Source: Halobacterium salinarum DSM 3754 (GTDB lineage: Archaea > Halobacteriota > Halobacteria > Halobacteriales > Halobacteriaceae). Taken from it: a stretch of DNA of 64,000 bases. The stretch spans positions 298,772 through 362,771 of the forward strand of contig NZ_VRYN01000001.1 in assembly GCF_008124605.1 (NCBI RefSeq), read 5' to 3'. Shown one piece after another: positions 1-10,754 of the stretch. Below the pieces are notes generated by a model. That model was not told where the DNA came from. It saw only the letters and a program-made list of their open reading frames with translations, and did no database searches. The position numbers were made by a program, and so were the translations under genes. How positions within the stretch are numbered: the stretch's first letter is position 1; the number at the start of each line of letters is the position of its first letter.

Positions 1-851
1 AGCGTGTGCTCGTCCTGCCCGACGAGTTCCCCATCTGCCTCCTTCAGCACGGGGTACGACCGCACGATGTCCGCGCGTTCGAGGCGCGTCAGACTCATCT
101 CCGCGCGCGCGCCGTCGAGCCAGCGGGCCGCGAACGGCAGCCCGTCGAACTGTTCGAGGTCGTCGAGCAACTGGCGCGCGCGCCGGTCCCGGACGGTCCC
201 CGAGGACACCACCTCGTAGATCTCCGTCGCCGCACCCTCGGTGACCTTCCCCGTGCCGGTGGTGACGAACGGCTCGATGGCGACCACGTCGCCGACCGCA
301 AGCTCGGCCCCGGAGTCGACCCCGCGGTTGGGGACCGTCGGCCCCGTGTGGGCGTCGAAGACGTCCATCCCGTGGCCCGTGAGGTTGACCACCGGGTTGT
401 AGCCGTAGGCCTCGACGACGTCCTGGATCTCCGCGCCCAGCGCGCCCGTCTGGACGCCCGGCTCCACCATGTCGATGGCGGCCGCCAGCGACTCCTCGGC
501 GGCCTCCACGAGCTCGGGAGTGCCCGAGAGGTCGACCGTGGTGGCGGCGTCCGCGATGTGCCCGTCGACGTGCACGCCGACGTCGAGGCACACCATGTCC
601 TCGCCGAACTCGGTGTCGTCGTCCGCCCCCGGCGCGGCGTGGCTCGCCTCCTCGTTGACGCTGATGTTCACCGGGAACGCCGGCTCGCCGCCGAGCTCGC
701 GGATGCGCTCCTCGGCGAACGACGCGACCTCCAGGTGGGTCGCCCCGACCGTAACGCGGTCGGCGGCCTCGGACAGCACCGTCGTGAGGATGTCGCCGGC
801 CTCCACGTACTGCTCGTAGGCGTCCGAACCAACCGTCACGCTGTCTGTCAT
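1..851 (-). CDS. map: Methionine aminopeptidase, type II (partial, C-terminus outside window)
   Basis: Removes the N-terminal methionine from nascent cytosolic proteins, using two metal ions. About 283 residues are visible and the frame stays open to the window edge. The metal ligands of the family can be placed: Asp90 (LDVGVH), Asp101 (IADAATT), His160 (TGHGMD) and Glu193 (AIEPFV). The last conserved Glu must lie just beyond base 1. The start ATG (849-851) gives MTDSVTVGSDAYEQY, matching the usual archaeal N-terminus. The gene is separated by about 50 bases from the transporter operon that reads towards it on the same strand. Only the missing C-terminus is uncertain. Confidence 0.93.
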   Translation of the reverse strand, partial: MTDSVTVGSDAYEQYVEAGDILTTVLSEAADRVTVGATHLEVASFAEERIRELGGEPAFPVNISVNEEASHAAPGADDDTEFGEDMVCLDVGVHVDGHIADAATTVDLSGTPELVEAAEESLAAAIDMVEPGVQTGALGAEIQDVVEAYGYNPVVNLTGHGMDVFDAHTGPTVPNRGVDSGAELAVGDVVAIEPFVTTGTGKVTEGAATEIYEVVSSGTVRDRRARQLLDDLEQFDGLPFAARWLDGARAEMSLTRLERADIVRSYPVLKEADGELVGQDEHT

Positions 852-899
852 ACCAGGAGGTTACCCCGAACGCGGCAAAGAGGTTGCGGGTTGGGCGTG

Positions 900-1715
900 T
901 TACTCGCCGGCGGTGACCGCCGACACCACGTCGCCGGCGGTCATCGCCACGGCAAGCACCACCGCGAGCACGAACAGAACCAGGGTTGCGATCACGTTCA
1001 GCTTGGGCGCGGTGCCGTACGCCAGCAGCGCGTACATCTCCGTGGTGAGCACGTCCGTGGTCCCGGACACGAAGTACGCGCGCACGAACTCCTCGAACGA
1101 CCGCACCCACGCGAACAGGAACCCGGACGCGACCGCGGGCGCGATCGCCGGCAGCGTCACATCCCGGAACGCCACGAGCGGCGAAGCACCCAGGTCGCGG
1201 GCGGCGTCCGCGAGCGTGTCGTCGACGGCCGCCAGCCGGGCGGACACCAACAGCACCACGAACGGCAGCCCGTAGACGGCGTGGGTCAGCACCGTCGGCA
1301 CGAACCCGGGCGTGATCCCCGGCAGCGTGCGGATGGAGATGAGGACGCCGATGCCAAGCACCACGCCCGGCACCACCATCGGGAGCACGACCGCGACCCG
1401 GAACGCGTTCGAGAGTGGCACGTCGTACCGAACGAGCGCGACGCTTGCGGGCACGCCAACGGCCGTCGCCAGCACCGACGCCAGGGTTGCGATGGTGGCG
1501 CTGTTGGCGACGCTGCCCAACAGCGCGCCGTCCTGAAGCGTGGCCTGGTAGTGCGCGAGCGTGACGCCGGTGAACGGCAGGATCGTGGCGGCGTTCTCCG
1601 CGACGGACAACACGATGATGACGACCAGTGGTAGCCACAGCACCGCGAGCACGGCGACAGTCCACGCCGACAGCGCGTGCCCCAGGAGCCGACTGCGGGT
1701 CGACGGCGACGCCAT
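900..1715 (-). CDS. potC: ABC transporter permease, PotC-like
   Basis: One of two inner-membrane channel subunits of a polyamine/opine-type importer. The 271-residue protein has about six hydrophobic segments and the binding-protein-dependent transport 'EAA' loop, seen as ADAARDLGASPLVAFRDVTLP, which docks onto the ATPase. Its ATG shares bases with the stop codon of the upstream permease at 1715, so the two are translationally coupled. It is the last gene of the minus-strand run 3788-2610, 2608-1715, 1715-900. Family assignment is firm; the substrate (spermidine/putrescine or another small organic ligand) is inferred only from family resemblance. Confidence 0.88.
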   Translation of the reverse strand: MASPSTRSRLLGHALSAWTVAVLAVLWLPLVVIIVLSVAENAATILPFTGVTLAHYQATLQDGALLGSVANSATIATLASVLATAVGVPASVALVRYDVPLSNAFRVAVVLPMVVPGVVLGIGVLISIRTLPGITPGFVPTVLTHAVYGLPFVVLLVSARLAAVDDTLADAARDLGASPLVAFRDVTLPAIAPAVASGFLFAWVRSFEEFVRAYFVSGTTDVLTTEMYALLAYGTAPKLNVIATLVLFVLAVVLAVAMTAGDVVSAVTAGE

Positions 1716-2608
1716 CAGTGGTCACCTCCGGCCGACGCGTCGGTGTAGCGCGCGGCGACGCCGAACGCGGCGGCGATCAGCACGACCACCACCGTCGCGG
1801 CGGCGCTCGCGCTGGCGATGTTGAACGAGTCGATGCGCCCCGCGATGAGCTGCCCCACCAACAACACGGTGGAGCCACTGAGGAACCGTGGCGCGACGAA
1901 CGACCCGAACGCCGGCACGAACACGAACAGCGACCCGGCGACGACGTTGGGCAGCGTCAACGGCAAGAGCACGTCGCGGAACACCGCCCGCCGGGACGCC
2001 CCGAGATCGCGGGCGGCCTCCAGCACGTCGAAGTCGACGGCCTCGATGCCCGCGTACAGCGTCAACAGCATGTACGGGAACTGGGCGTGGGCAAGCCCCA
2101 CGACGATGGCCGGCACCCCGAACCCGAAGGCGTCGACGGGGCCGACCCCCAGGACGGTGGCGATGTCGTTGAGGACGCCGCCGTCGCCGAACAGGAGATA
2201 CCACGAGTAGACGCGGACCAGGTACATGGTGAAAAACGGCAACAGGACCAGGAAGAACACCACCCGCCGGCCGCGGTCGCGGCGCGCGAGCGCGTACGCC
2301 ACCGGGTAGGCGGCCACCAGACAGACCACCGTGGTGGCGGCCGCGATGCCAACCGACAACAGCAGCGATGTGACGAACGGCGTCGACCAGAACGGCGTGG
2401 CGTCGACGAGCGCGGTGTAGTTGGCCGCGGTGGGGTGCCAGATGATCCGGGAGGCGTCGCTGACCCGCGCGAACGACACCGCGACCATGAACGACAGCGG
2501 CGCGAACAGGAGCGCGACCAGGAGGCCGCCGCTGGGTGCCAGCAGCGCCGCCAGGCGGGCACGGGGCGACCCGACGAGACGGCCGAGCACGGAGTCTGTG
2601 TCGCCCAT
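1715..2608 (-). CDS. potB: ABC transporter permease, PotB-like
   Basis: Second membrane subunit of the same importer, 297 residues with about six transmembrane segments. The EAA loop is visible as LEAARDLGASRRAVFRDVLLP near the middle of the second half. The ATG lies 1 base after the stop of the binding-protein gene and the 3' end overlaps the next permease, as in a tight operon. The first about 35 residues include an extra hydrophobic stretch (LLAPSGGLLVALLFAPL) that is the first membrane helix rather than a cleaved signal. Substrate is not determinable from sequence alone. Confidence 0.88.
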   Translation of the reverse strand: MGDTDSVLGRLVGSPRARLAALLAPSGGLLVALLFAPLSFMVAVSFARVSDASRIIWHPTAANYTALVDATPFWSTPFVTSLLLSVGIAAATTVVCLVAAYPVAYALARRDRGRRVVFFLVLLPFFTMYLVRVYSWYLLFGDGGVLNDIATVLGVGPVDAFGFGVPAIVVGLAHAQFPYMLLTLYAGIEAVDFDVLEAARDLGASRRAVFRDVLLPLTLPNVVAGSLFVFVPAFGSFVAPRFLSGSTVLLVGQLIAGRIDSFNIASASAAATVVVVLIAAAFGVAARYTDASAGGDH

Positions 2609-2609
2609 C

Positions 2610-3788
2610 TCAGGCGGTCTTGACGCGCTCCCAGGCGGCCCGCCACGCGTCCTCGTTGGCGACGGCCTTCGACGGGATCATGTCCGCCAGGCGGGCCGGG
2701 TCGATCGCCCCGTAGAGCTCGGTGCGGCGCTCGGAGAGGTGGGCTGTGGTCTCCGGGTTGACGCTCGGCGCGTGCCCCTCACGGGCGAGCGTGGCCCCGG
2801 TCTCGGGGGCGATGTACTCGTTGACGACCTCCCACGCGAGGTCCGGGTGGTCGGTCTGCGTGGAGACCACGGCGGCCTCGAACCAGGAGAGCGCGCCCTC
2901 CGTGGGGGTCGCCATCTCGATCCAGTCGGTGCCGTCGGCGCGCATGTTCGTGACGTTCATGCGGCCGGTGTGGCCGACGTGGAAGTCGCCTTTCGTGATG
3001 CCTTTGACGAACGACGCGTCGCCCGCGATGTATCCCGAAAGCAGGGACTGCTTCTGGTCGATGAGGGCGTCCGTGACCGCGCCCAGCTGGGACTCGGAGA
3101 GGGTGATGCGGTCGCCGTCGAAGGCGTCCCGGAATCCAAGGTGGAGCGCCGCCGCGGACATGGCCTTGAAGTGGTTGTCGTAGAGCGCGACCGCGCTGCT
3201 GAGATCGACGCCGTCGATGCCGTCGAACAGCACGCTCCAAGAGGGGTCGTGGTCGGGGACGGCCCGCGAGTCGTAGCCGTAGCCGTAATACCCGAACCGG
3301 ATCGGCACGCCGTACGGCGTGCCGTCGACGGCGAGTTGGGTGTCCATCGCGTTCTTGAAGAAGTCGTAGATCGCGGGGTAGCTGTCGAGGTCCGAAACCG
3401 GAACCGGGGCCGCAAGCCCGGCCGCCGCGAACTTCGGGACGTAGTTGTTGTTGGGGATGGCGATGTCGAACTGTTGGTCTTTCCCGGCCTGCCAGCCGGC
3501 GAACATCTTCTCCGAGGAGATCGACTTCGTGACGTTCACCGTGGCGTCAACGGCGTCCTCGACGGCGGCGGCCACGTCGTCGCGGGCGTAATGTTCCCAG
3601 GTGAGGACGTTGATCGTTGGGGTGCCCGTGGTGCCGCCGAGACAGCCGGCAAGCGTGGTGGCGCTGGCCGCAGCGCCGGTGGCGGCGAGAAACGACCGCC
3701 GGCCCACGGTCGAGTGGGGGTGGCCGGCGTCGCTGGTGGTGTCCGCAGGAGCGTCCGCGTCAGAAGCGTCAGGCTGGCGTGGAGACAT
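2610..3788 (-). CDS. potD: Extracellular solute-binding lipoprotein, PotD-like, Tat-exported
   Basis: Captures the ligand outside the cell and delivers it to the two permeases. The N-terminus has a twin-arginine signal (GRRSFLAATGAAASATTLAGC, residues about 29-49) ending in a lipobox, so the mature protein is probably anchored through the Cys. The remaining 340 residues follow the periplasmic-binding-protein fold of the spermidine/putrescine group, starting TINVLTWEHYARDD. It is first in the operon with the two permeases and is divergent from the ATPase gene. Tat export is the common route for haloarchaeal binding proteins. The exact ligand is unknown. Confidence 0.86.
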   Translation of the reverse strand: MSPRQPDASDADAPADTTSDAGHPHSTVGRRSFLAATGAAASATTLAGCLGGTTGTPTINVLTWEHYARDDVAAAVEDAVDATVNVTKSISSEKMFAGWQAGKDQQFDIAIPNNNYVPKFAAAGLAAPVPVSDLDSYPAIYDFFKNAMDTQLAVDGTPYGVPIRFGYYGYGYDSRAVPDHDPSWSVLFDGIDGVDLSSAVALYDNHFKAMSAAALHLGFRDAFDGDRITLSESQLGAVTDALIDQKQSLLSGYIAGDASFVKGITKGDFHVGHTGRMNVTNMRADGTDWIEMATPTEGALSWFEAAVVSTQTDHPDLAWEVVNEYIAPETGATLAREGHAPSVNPETTAHLSERRTELYGAIDPARLADMIPSKAVANEDAWRAAWERVKTA

Positions 3789-3930
3789 GCGACTGTTCGA
3801 CGGAAGTCGTGGTCGACTGAAAAACCGCGCGATACCCGCAGGTACCGCGGGAAGGCGGGGCCGCGAGTGGAACCGGCAATATCGACGGGATGCGTCGGCC
3901 CGATACCCCGGCCTGAGCTATGCCGGAGTA
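3789..3930. promoter_or_regulatory. Divergent promoter region between binding protein and ATPase genes
   Basis: This 142-base gap must hold the promoters for both halves of the transporter. On the plus strand a weak TATA-like element (cgatacc, about 3900-3906) lies about 28 bases before the ATPase ATG. On the minus strand a T-rich element (ggtttttcag, about 3816-3825) is suitably placed for potD. Both assignments are by position and composition only. Confidence 0.4.
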
Positions 3931-5055
<1,125 letters not shown>

Positions 5056-5061
5056 CGCGAG

Positions 5062-5946
5062 TCAGTGCCGTGCGGTCTGCATCGCGGCGGCGTTGTGTGC
5101 TGTGCCGCACCCGCCGTCGCGGTCCACGACAATGACGCCGGCTGACGCCCCCGTGAGTTCGCTGAACTCCTCGATGGCGCGGTCGGCGGCCGCCTGCGCC
5201 CCCAGCCCGGCTTCGAGGTGCCGGACCGCGCGCCGCGAGAGCGTGGTTTTCGCGATGGCCTCGCCAGCGCCGGTGGCCGACGCCGCGCCCGCCGGGGCGG
5301 CGTAGAACCCGGCCCCGATCTGGGGCACGTCGCCGACGCGCCCGGCGAGCGCGAGCCACCGGCCGCCCGTCGAGGTCGCGGTTGCGAACCGGTCGCCGTC
5401 GGACGCCACCGCGCCCACGGTGTCGTGGTCGCCGGGCGGCGACTCGCGGCCGCCGGGGTCAGTGCGTCCGAACCGCTCCCGCACCCAGTCGCGGTGGTCG
5501 GTGGGTGACCCGTCGGGATGGGAGTCGAGGTCGTCCCAGCGGGCACGGGTGTCGGCGGTCCAGAGATCCGACTCGACAGGGATGCCGGTGTCGGCGGCGA
5601 AGTCGACGGCGTGCACGCCGCTCAACAGCACGTGCGGGGTGTCCGCCATGACCGCGCGGGCGACGGCGACCGCGGCCTCGACGCCGGGCATCGAGGCGGC
5701 TGCGCCGGCCGCGCGGTCGCTGGTCATCATGCCCGCGTCGGTGCGGATCACGCCATCCGATTGGGGTGTCGCGCCGGTGCCCGCGTTGAACGCGGGGTCG
5801 CGCTCCAGGACGCGAACGGCCGCCGTGACTGCGTCGACGGGCGTTGCGTGCGATGCGCCGGTGTCGGCTGCCGTCTCCAGGGTGTCTTGGCGGGGTGCGG
5901 GCGCGTCGGGGGGAGCCCCGGCACCACCGTGAACGAGCACGCGCAT
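5062..5946 (-). CDS. Isoaspartyl peptidase / L-asparaginase (Ntn hydrolase)
   Basis: Threonine-type N-terminal nucleophile hydrolase that cleaves isoaspartyl dipeptides or asparagine after self-cleavage into two chains. Starting at the ATG 5944-5946 (MRVLVHGGAGAPPD) gives 294 residues, close to the family length. The autocleavage site is the HDTVGAVA motif, with Thr176 as predicted nucleophile. The oxyanion region STGG follows at about residue 192. A frame extending to 6045 overlaps the icd start and is unlikely. It is convergent with potA (6 bases apart) and divergent from icd. Whether asparagine or isoaspartyl peptides are the main substrate cannot be told. Confidence 0.87.
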   Translation of the reverse strand: MRVLVHGGAGAPPDAPAPRQDTLETAADTGASHATPVDAVTAAVRVLERDPAFNAGTGATPQSDGVIRTDAGMMTSDRAAGAAASMPGVEAAVAVARAVMADTPHVLLSGVHAVDFAADTGIPVESDLWTADTRARWDDLDSHPDGSPTDHRDWVRERFGRTDPGGRESPPGDHDTVGAVASDGDRFATATSTGGRWLALAGRVGDVPQIGAGFYAAPAGAASATGAGEAIAKTTLSRRAVRHLEAGLGAQAAADRAIEEFSELTGASAGVIVVDRDGGCGTAHNAAAMQTARH

Positions 5947-6011
5947 GCGCTCCCGTACCGCCGCCAGCGGGGAGTGCGTTGGGGGCGGCGGCGACGGCGC
6001 AAACAGTAGTC

Positions 6012-6019
6012 CTTTTAGG
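6012..6019 (+). promoter_or_regulatory. TATA box of icd
   Basis: CTTTTAGG lies with its centre about 29 bases before the icd ATG at 6045, which predicts transcription starting a few bases from the start codon, i.e. a nearly leaderless mRNA. Spacing and composition fit haloarchaeal promoters. Confidence 0.55.
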
Positions 6020-6044
6020 CGTCTCGCGTGAGGTGTAAACGACA

Positions 6045-7313
<1,269 letters not shown>

Positions 7314-7344
7314 CGCCGCCAGCGCCGAGCACCGACCACCGCGG

Positions 7345-7356
7345 GCCGGTTTTTTG
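7345..7356 (+). terminator. Possible T-run terminator after icd
   Basis: A run of six T residues in an otherwise GC-rich gap lies about 35 bases after the icd stop and just before the promoter of the next gene. Archaeal termination often uses such U-tracts. No transcript data are visible here. Confidence 0.3.
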
Positions 7357-7364
7357 AGCCGTCG

Positions 7365-7372
7365 TGTTTATC
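7365..7372 (+). promoter_or_regulatory. TATA box of the zinc-ribbon gene at 7398
   Basis: TGTTTATC is centred about 29 bases before the ATG at 7398 and therefore predicts a leaderless transcript. Confidence 0.5.
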
Positions 7373-7397
7373 CTGGCCGACGCCCCATGATCGGGTG

Positions 7398-7922
7398 ATG
7401 TCGTACGCTGTCGTCGGGTGTTCGGACTGCAACGCGCTGTGGGTGGTCGCGGGCCGCCCGGAGACCACCAGCTGTCCGCGCTGCGAGACGCGCCACCAGT
7501 TCGGGACGCTCAAACAGTTCGTCACCACCGACGACGAGGACCACGCCCGTGAGGTGCGGGCGTCGATCCTCGCGAACAAGGCGGGCTACGGGGAGGCGTT
7601 CGCTGACATGGACGGGTTCACGGCGCTCGGCGAGGACGCCATGGCGGCGGGCATCGACGACGACGACTACCTCGACGCGGCCGGCGTCGACGCGGCCGAG
7701 GCGGCGGCCGCCGGGGAGCGCGCCGAGGGCACCCGGCGCAGCCGCTCGCGACAGGACACCGTCAGGGCGGCGCTGCGGGAGTTGGACGAGCCGACGGAGC
7801 GCGAGGTGGCGGCGTTCGCCGCCGAGCACGGCGTCGGCAGCGAGTACGTCGCGGACGCGCTGGCGAAGTTGACGCGGGCGGGCGAGGTCGTCGACGCCGG
7901 GGACGGCTACCGGCTGCTGTGA
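7398..7922 (+). CDS. Haloarchaeal zinc-ribbon/winged-helix protein (DUF5817-like)
   Basis: A 174-residue cytosolic protein. The N-terminus carries two CxxC pairs (CSDC at about residue 8 and CPRC at about residue 31), a zinc ribbon. The middle is Ala/Asp rich, and the last 50 residues (DTVRAALRELDEPTEREVAAFAAEHGVGSEYVADALAKL) look like a small winged-helix domain. I recall similar proteins in many haloarchaea under a DUF5817-type label. A role in DNA or RNA binding is plausible but unproven. The start ATG follows an in-frame GTG; the TATA spacing fits either. It is convergent with hmgA. Confidence 0.8.
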   Translation: MSYAVVGCSDCNALWVVAGRPETTSCPRCETRHQFGTLKQFVTTDDEDHAREVRASILANKAGYGEAFADMDGFTALGEDAMAAGIDDDDYLDAAGVDAAEAAAAGERAEGTRRSRSRQDTVRAALRELDEPTEREVAAFAAEHGVGSEYVADALAKLTRAGEVVDAGDGYRLL

Positions 7923-7928
7923 GCGCGC

Positions 7929-9146
7929 CTAGCGCCCCAGGTCGGCGTGGGCCGCCGAGAGGCGGCGAGAGGCCAGCGCCGCCAGGAGGTTGATCTCGCC
8001 GGCGAGCGCGCCCACTGCGATGATCTCCGCGAGCGCGTCGGCGTTCGCGCCCGCGGGGTCGCCGCCGCCGCGGACGCCGAGCACGTCCAGTGCCTCGCGT
8101 TGGGTCGGGAGTGTGGTGCCGCCGCCGACGGTGCCGACTTCGAGGCTCGCCAGGTTCACCGACGCGTAGAGGGCGTCGTCGCGGGCTTCGACGGTCGTGA
8201 TTGCGTTTGCGCCCTCGACGACCTGGGCGGCGTCCTGGCCGGTCGCGAGGAAGACGGCGGCGACGACGTTCGCGGCGTGGGCGTTGAACCCGAGGCTGCC
8301 GGCTTTCGCGGAGCCGATGAGGTTCTTGCGCGTGTTGGCCTCCTCGATGGCGGCCGGCGTCGTGTCGAAGCGCTCCTCGACCACGTCCTGGGGGATGGTC
8401 ACGTCGGCCGTGACCGTGCGGCCCCGGCCCTCGACGGCGTTGATGGCGGCCGGTTTCTTGTCCGTGCAGAGGTTGCCCGACACCGCGACGAGCTCCGCGG
8501 GGGTTTCGTCCTCCACGAGCTCGCTTGCGGCCTCGGTGGCGATGGTGGCCATGTTCATCCCCATGGCGTCTTTGGTGTCGTACCGGAACCGGAGGTAGAC
8601 GTTGTCCCCGACGACGTACGGCGTCACGTCGGTGAGTTCGCCGTGGCTGGTCGTCGATTCGGCGGCCGCCGCCAGGGCGTCGGTGTTGTCGTCGGCCCAC
8701 TGGGCGACCTCCGCGCCCTCGGTCACGTCCGCGACGCGGAACACCGGGGCGCGCGTCATCCCGGTTTTGGTGACGCGGGCGTTCGCGCCGCCGGCCGCGG
8801 TGATCGCCGAGCAGCCGCGGTTCACGGACGCGACCAGCGCGCCCTCGGTGGTGGCCATCGGGAGGTAGTACTCGCCGTCGGCGGCGCCGCCGCTGAGGGC
8901 GACCGGGCCGGCGACGCCGAGCGGGAGTTGCGCGCCGCCGGTGAGGTTCTCGACGGCGGTGTCGGCTGCCTGATCGGCGTCGAAGGCGAACGCGCCGAGC
9001 GCGTCGGTGTCGGCGTCGGTTTCGCGTTCGAGGACCGCGCGGCGTGCCGCCGCGGCGGTGTCGGCGTCGGTCTCGTCGTCGAGTTCGTACAGCCGGAGGT
9101 CCCCGGCCTGTACGCGGTCGGCGAGGTCGCTGGCATCGTCGGGCAT
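7929..9146 (-). CDS. hmgA: 3-hydroxy-3-methylglutaryl-CoA reductase
   Basis: NADPH-dependent formation of mevalonate, the committed step to archaeal isoprenoid lipids; the target of statins in haloarchaea. The 405-residue class I enzyme shows ENLTGGAQLPLGVAGP, the catalytic-Glu region (TTEGALVASVNRGCSAI), DKKPAAIN with the catalytic Lys, GQDAAQ, the NLASLEVGTVGGGT motif and a C-terminal His in SAAHADLGR. There is no membrane anchor, as expected for archaea. It is convergent with the zinc-ribbon gene and divergent from the thiamine-binding genes. Confidence 0.95.
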   Translation of the reverse strand: MPDDASDLADRVQAGDLRLYELDDETDADTAAAARRAVLERETDADTDALGAFAFDADQAADTAVENLTGGAQLPLGVAGPVALSGGAADGEYYLPMATTEGALVASVNRGCSAITAAGGANARVTKTGMTRAPVFRVADVTEGAEVAQWADDNTDALAAAAESTTSHGELTDVTPYVVGDNVYLRFRYDTKDAMGMNMATIATEAASELVEDETPAELVAVSGNLCTDKKPAAINAVEGRGRTVTADVTIPQDVVEERFDTTPAAIEEANTRKNLIGSAKAGSLGFNAHAANVVAAVFLATGQDAAQVVEGANAITTVEARDDALYASVNLASLEVGTVGGGTTLPTQREALDVLGVRGGGDPAGANADALAEIIAVGALAGEINLLAALASRRLSAAHADLGR

Positions 9147-9209
9147 GCCCGGGAGTCGGCGGCCCGCCGCCCTGAAGGTTGTCCTTCGACACCGGGCACC
9201 GAACAGTGG

Positions 9210-9217
9210 GTTATATG
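9210..9217 (+). promoter_or_regulatory. TATA box of the thiamine-binding gene pair
   Basis: GTTATATG lies about 28 bases before the ATG at 9242. The gap left after the predicted transcription start is too short for a TPP riboswitch, so any thiamine control should act on the DNA. Confidence 0.5.
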
Positions 9218-9241
9218 AGTTGGTGATCGGCTAGCCGGGGT

Positions 9242-9559
9242 ATGACAGTGACGGCGATGCTTTCGGTCGCCCCGGTGGACAGCCCCGGCGTCGATTTCGA
9301 CGCACAGATCGCCAGTGCGGTCGACGCGCTGGAGGAGTTCGACGTGCGGTACCGAACACACCCGATGGAGACGACCATCGAGGCCGATGACATGGCGGAG
9401 TTGATGGCGGCCGTGACCGCCGCCCACCAGGCGGTCGACGCGCCCCGCGTGGGCACCACGCTGAAGATCGATCACTACCGCGAGGAGGACCTCGCCGTCG
9501 AGGAGAAAGTCGACCGCGTCGAGGATCGTCTCGGACGGACGGCCGCGAGCGACCGATGA
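9242..9559 (+). CDS. Thiamine-binding (MTH1187/YkoF-like) protein
   Basis: A 105-residue cytosolic protein of the MTH1187 family, ferredoxin-like folds known to bind thiamine or related compounds. Visible family features are the N-terminal MTVTAMLSVAPV strand and the THPMETTIEADDM segment in the middle. Its stop codon overlaps the next start as ATGA, so it is translationally coupled to the thiamine-type binding lipoprotein. It probably buffers or delivers thiamine inside the cell; this is inferred from the family and the neighbour. Confidence 0.78.
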   Translation: MTVTAMLSVAPVDSPGVDFDAQIASAVDALEEFDVRYRTHPMETTIEADDMAELMAAVTAAHQAVDAPRVGTTLKIDHYREEDLAVEEKVDRVEDRLGRTAASDR

Positions 9560-10704
9560 CCTCCCGGCGACGGTTCGTGGCGGCGGTCGGCAGCGCGACG
9601 GCCGCCAGCCTGGGGCTCGCCGGATGCGTGGGCGACCGGGAGACGACAACCGCGACAGAAGAAACGACAACCACGACAGAAGGGACGACAACCACGACAG
9701 GCGGAACGACCGCGACCCAGCAGGGGACGCCCCCACGGCTCAGAATGGGCGCGAGCGAGACGTACGTCAACGCCGTGTCGACGAGCGCCGGCAACTGGGT
9801 GAAAGACGCCGTGCAGTCGGAGTACACCGTCGATTTCGACTGGGTGGTGGCCGAGAACGGCGTCACGGAGTTCATGCGCCGCGCGCAGCAGGGCGTGGAC
9901 CTGGGGGCTGACGGCTACGTGGGCGTGACGGCGGCGGATCTGGCGCGCGCCGACCGCGAGCTCTCGGCGCCGCTGTTCGCGGCCTTCGACACCGACGCCG
10001 TCGACAACACCGACAACGTCCACGACCGGTTCTGGATCGACGGGACGGACCGCATGCTCCCCACGGGGGCGTCGTACGTCACGATCATCTACGACGAGAC
10101 CGTGGTGGACGCCCCGGAGACGCTGGCGGCGCTCACCACCGACGAATACAGCGACGGCATCCTGGTTCCGAACCCCCAGAACACCGCGACAGGGCTGGCG
10201 TTCGTGCTGTGGACCGTGGACGCGTTCGGCGAAGACGGGTTCCTGGAGTACTGGCGGCGACTCGCCGACAACGGCCTCCAGACGGCGGGGTCGTGGAACG
10301 CCACGTACAGTGCGTACTCGGGCGGGGAAGCGCCGATGGTGATGTCGTACAGCACCGATCAGGTGTACGCCAGCCAGGATCCGGACGTGGACATGGCGCG
10401 CCACCAGGTGGCGTTCCCGGGCGACAGCGCCTACACGTACGTCTCGGGCACGACGAAGTTCGAGAGTGCAACGAACCCGGCGCTCGTGGACACGTTCGCG
10501 TCGTTCATGCTGTCGGGGGACACCCAGCGCATCGTCGCCGAGAAGAACGTCGGCATTCCAACCGTGACGAACGCCAGCCTCCCCGCGGAGCTCCGGGAGT
10601 ACGTCCACGTTCCGGAGGCGCCGATCAGCCACTCCGCCGAGACGCTGCGTCAGCACGCCGACGAGTGGCGGGCGGCGGTCACCCGCCAGATCGCCAGCCA
10701 GTAG
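9556..10704 (+). CDS. Thiamine ABC transporter substrate-binding lipoprotein (ThiB/TbpA-like)
   Basis: Extracellular binding protein of 382 residues. A twin-arginine signal (TSRRRFVAAVGSATAASLGL) ends in a lipobox (LAGC at about residue 24), followed by a Thr-rich linker of about 30 residues with ETTTTTE repeats that likely spaces the domain from the membrane and may be glycosylated. The rest follows the ThiB fold (LRMGASETYVNAVSTSAGNW, TGASYVTIIYDETVV, YSTDQVYA). No permease or ATPase is adjacent, so partners must be encoded elsewhere. The overlap with the MTH1187-type gene supports thiamine as ligand. Confidence 0.83.
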   Translation: MTSRRRFVAAVGSATAASLGLAGCVGDRETTTATEETTTTTEGTTTTTGGTTATQQGTPPRLRMGASETYVNAVSTSAGNWVKDAVQSEYTVDFDWVVAENGVTEFMRRAQQGVDLGADGYVGVTAADLARADRELSAPLFAAFDTDAVDNTDNVHDRFWIDGTDRMLPTGASYVTIIYDETVVDAPETLAALTTDEYSDGILVPNPQNTATGLAFVLWTVDAFGEDGFLEYWRRLADNGLQTAGSWNATYSAYSGGEAPMVMSYSTDQVYASQDPDVDMARHQVAFPGDSAYTYVSGTTKFESATNPALVDTFASFMLSGDTQRIVAEKNVGIPTVTNASLPAELREYVHVPEAPISHSAETLRQHADEWRAAVTRQIASQ

Positions 10705-10754
10705 GCGCAACCGGTTCCCGAACGCCTAAGCCGGCTGCGGTGTGGCGTACACGT

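Noticed and set aside
9210-9241. TPP riboswitch before the thiamine genes
   Set aside because: The distance from the predicted TATA box to the ATG leaves almost no leader, too short for any riboswitch.
10209-10754. Extended plus-strand frame upstream of the amidohydrolase
   Set aside because: The extra part reads through the thiamine-binding gene in another frame. The ATG at 10755 matches the amidohydrolase N-terminus.
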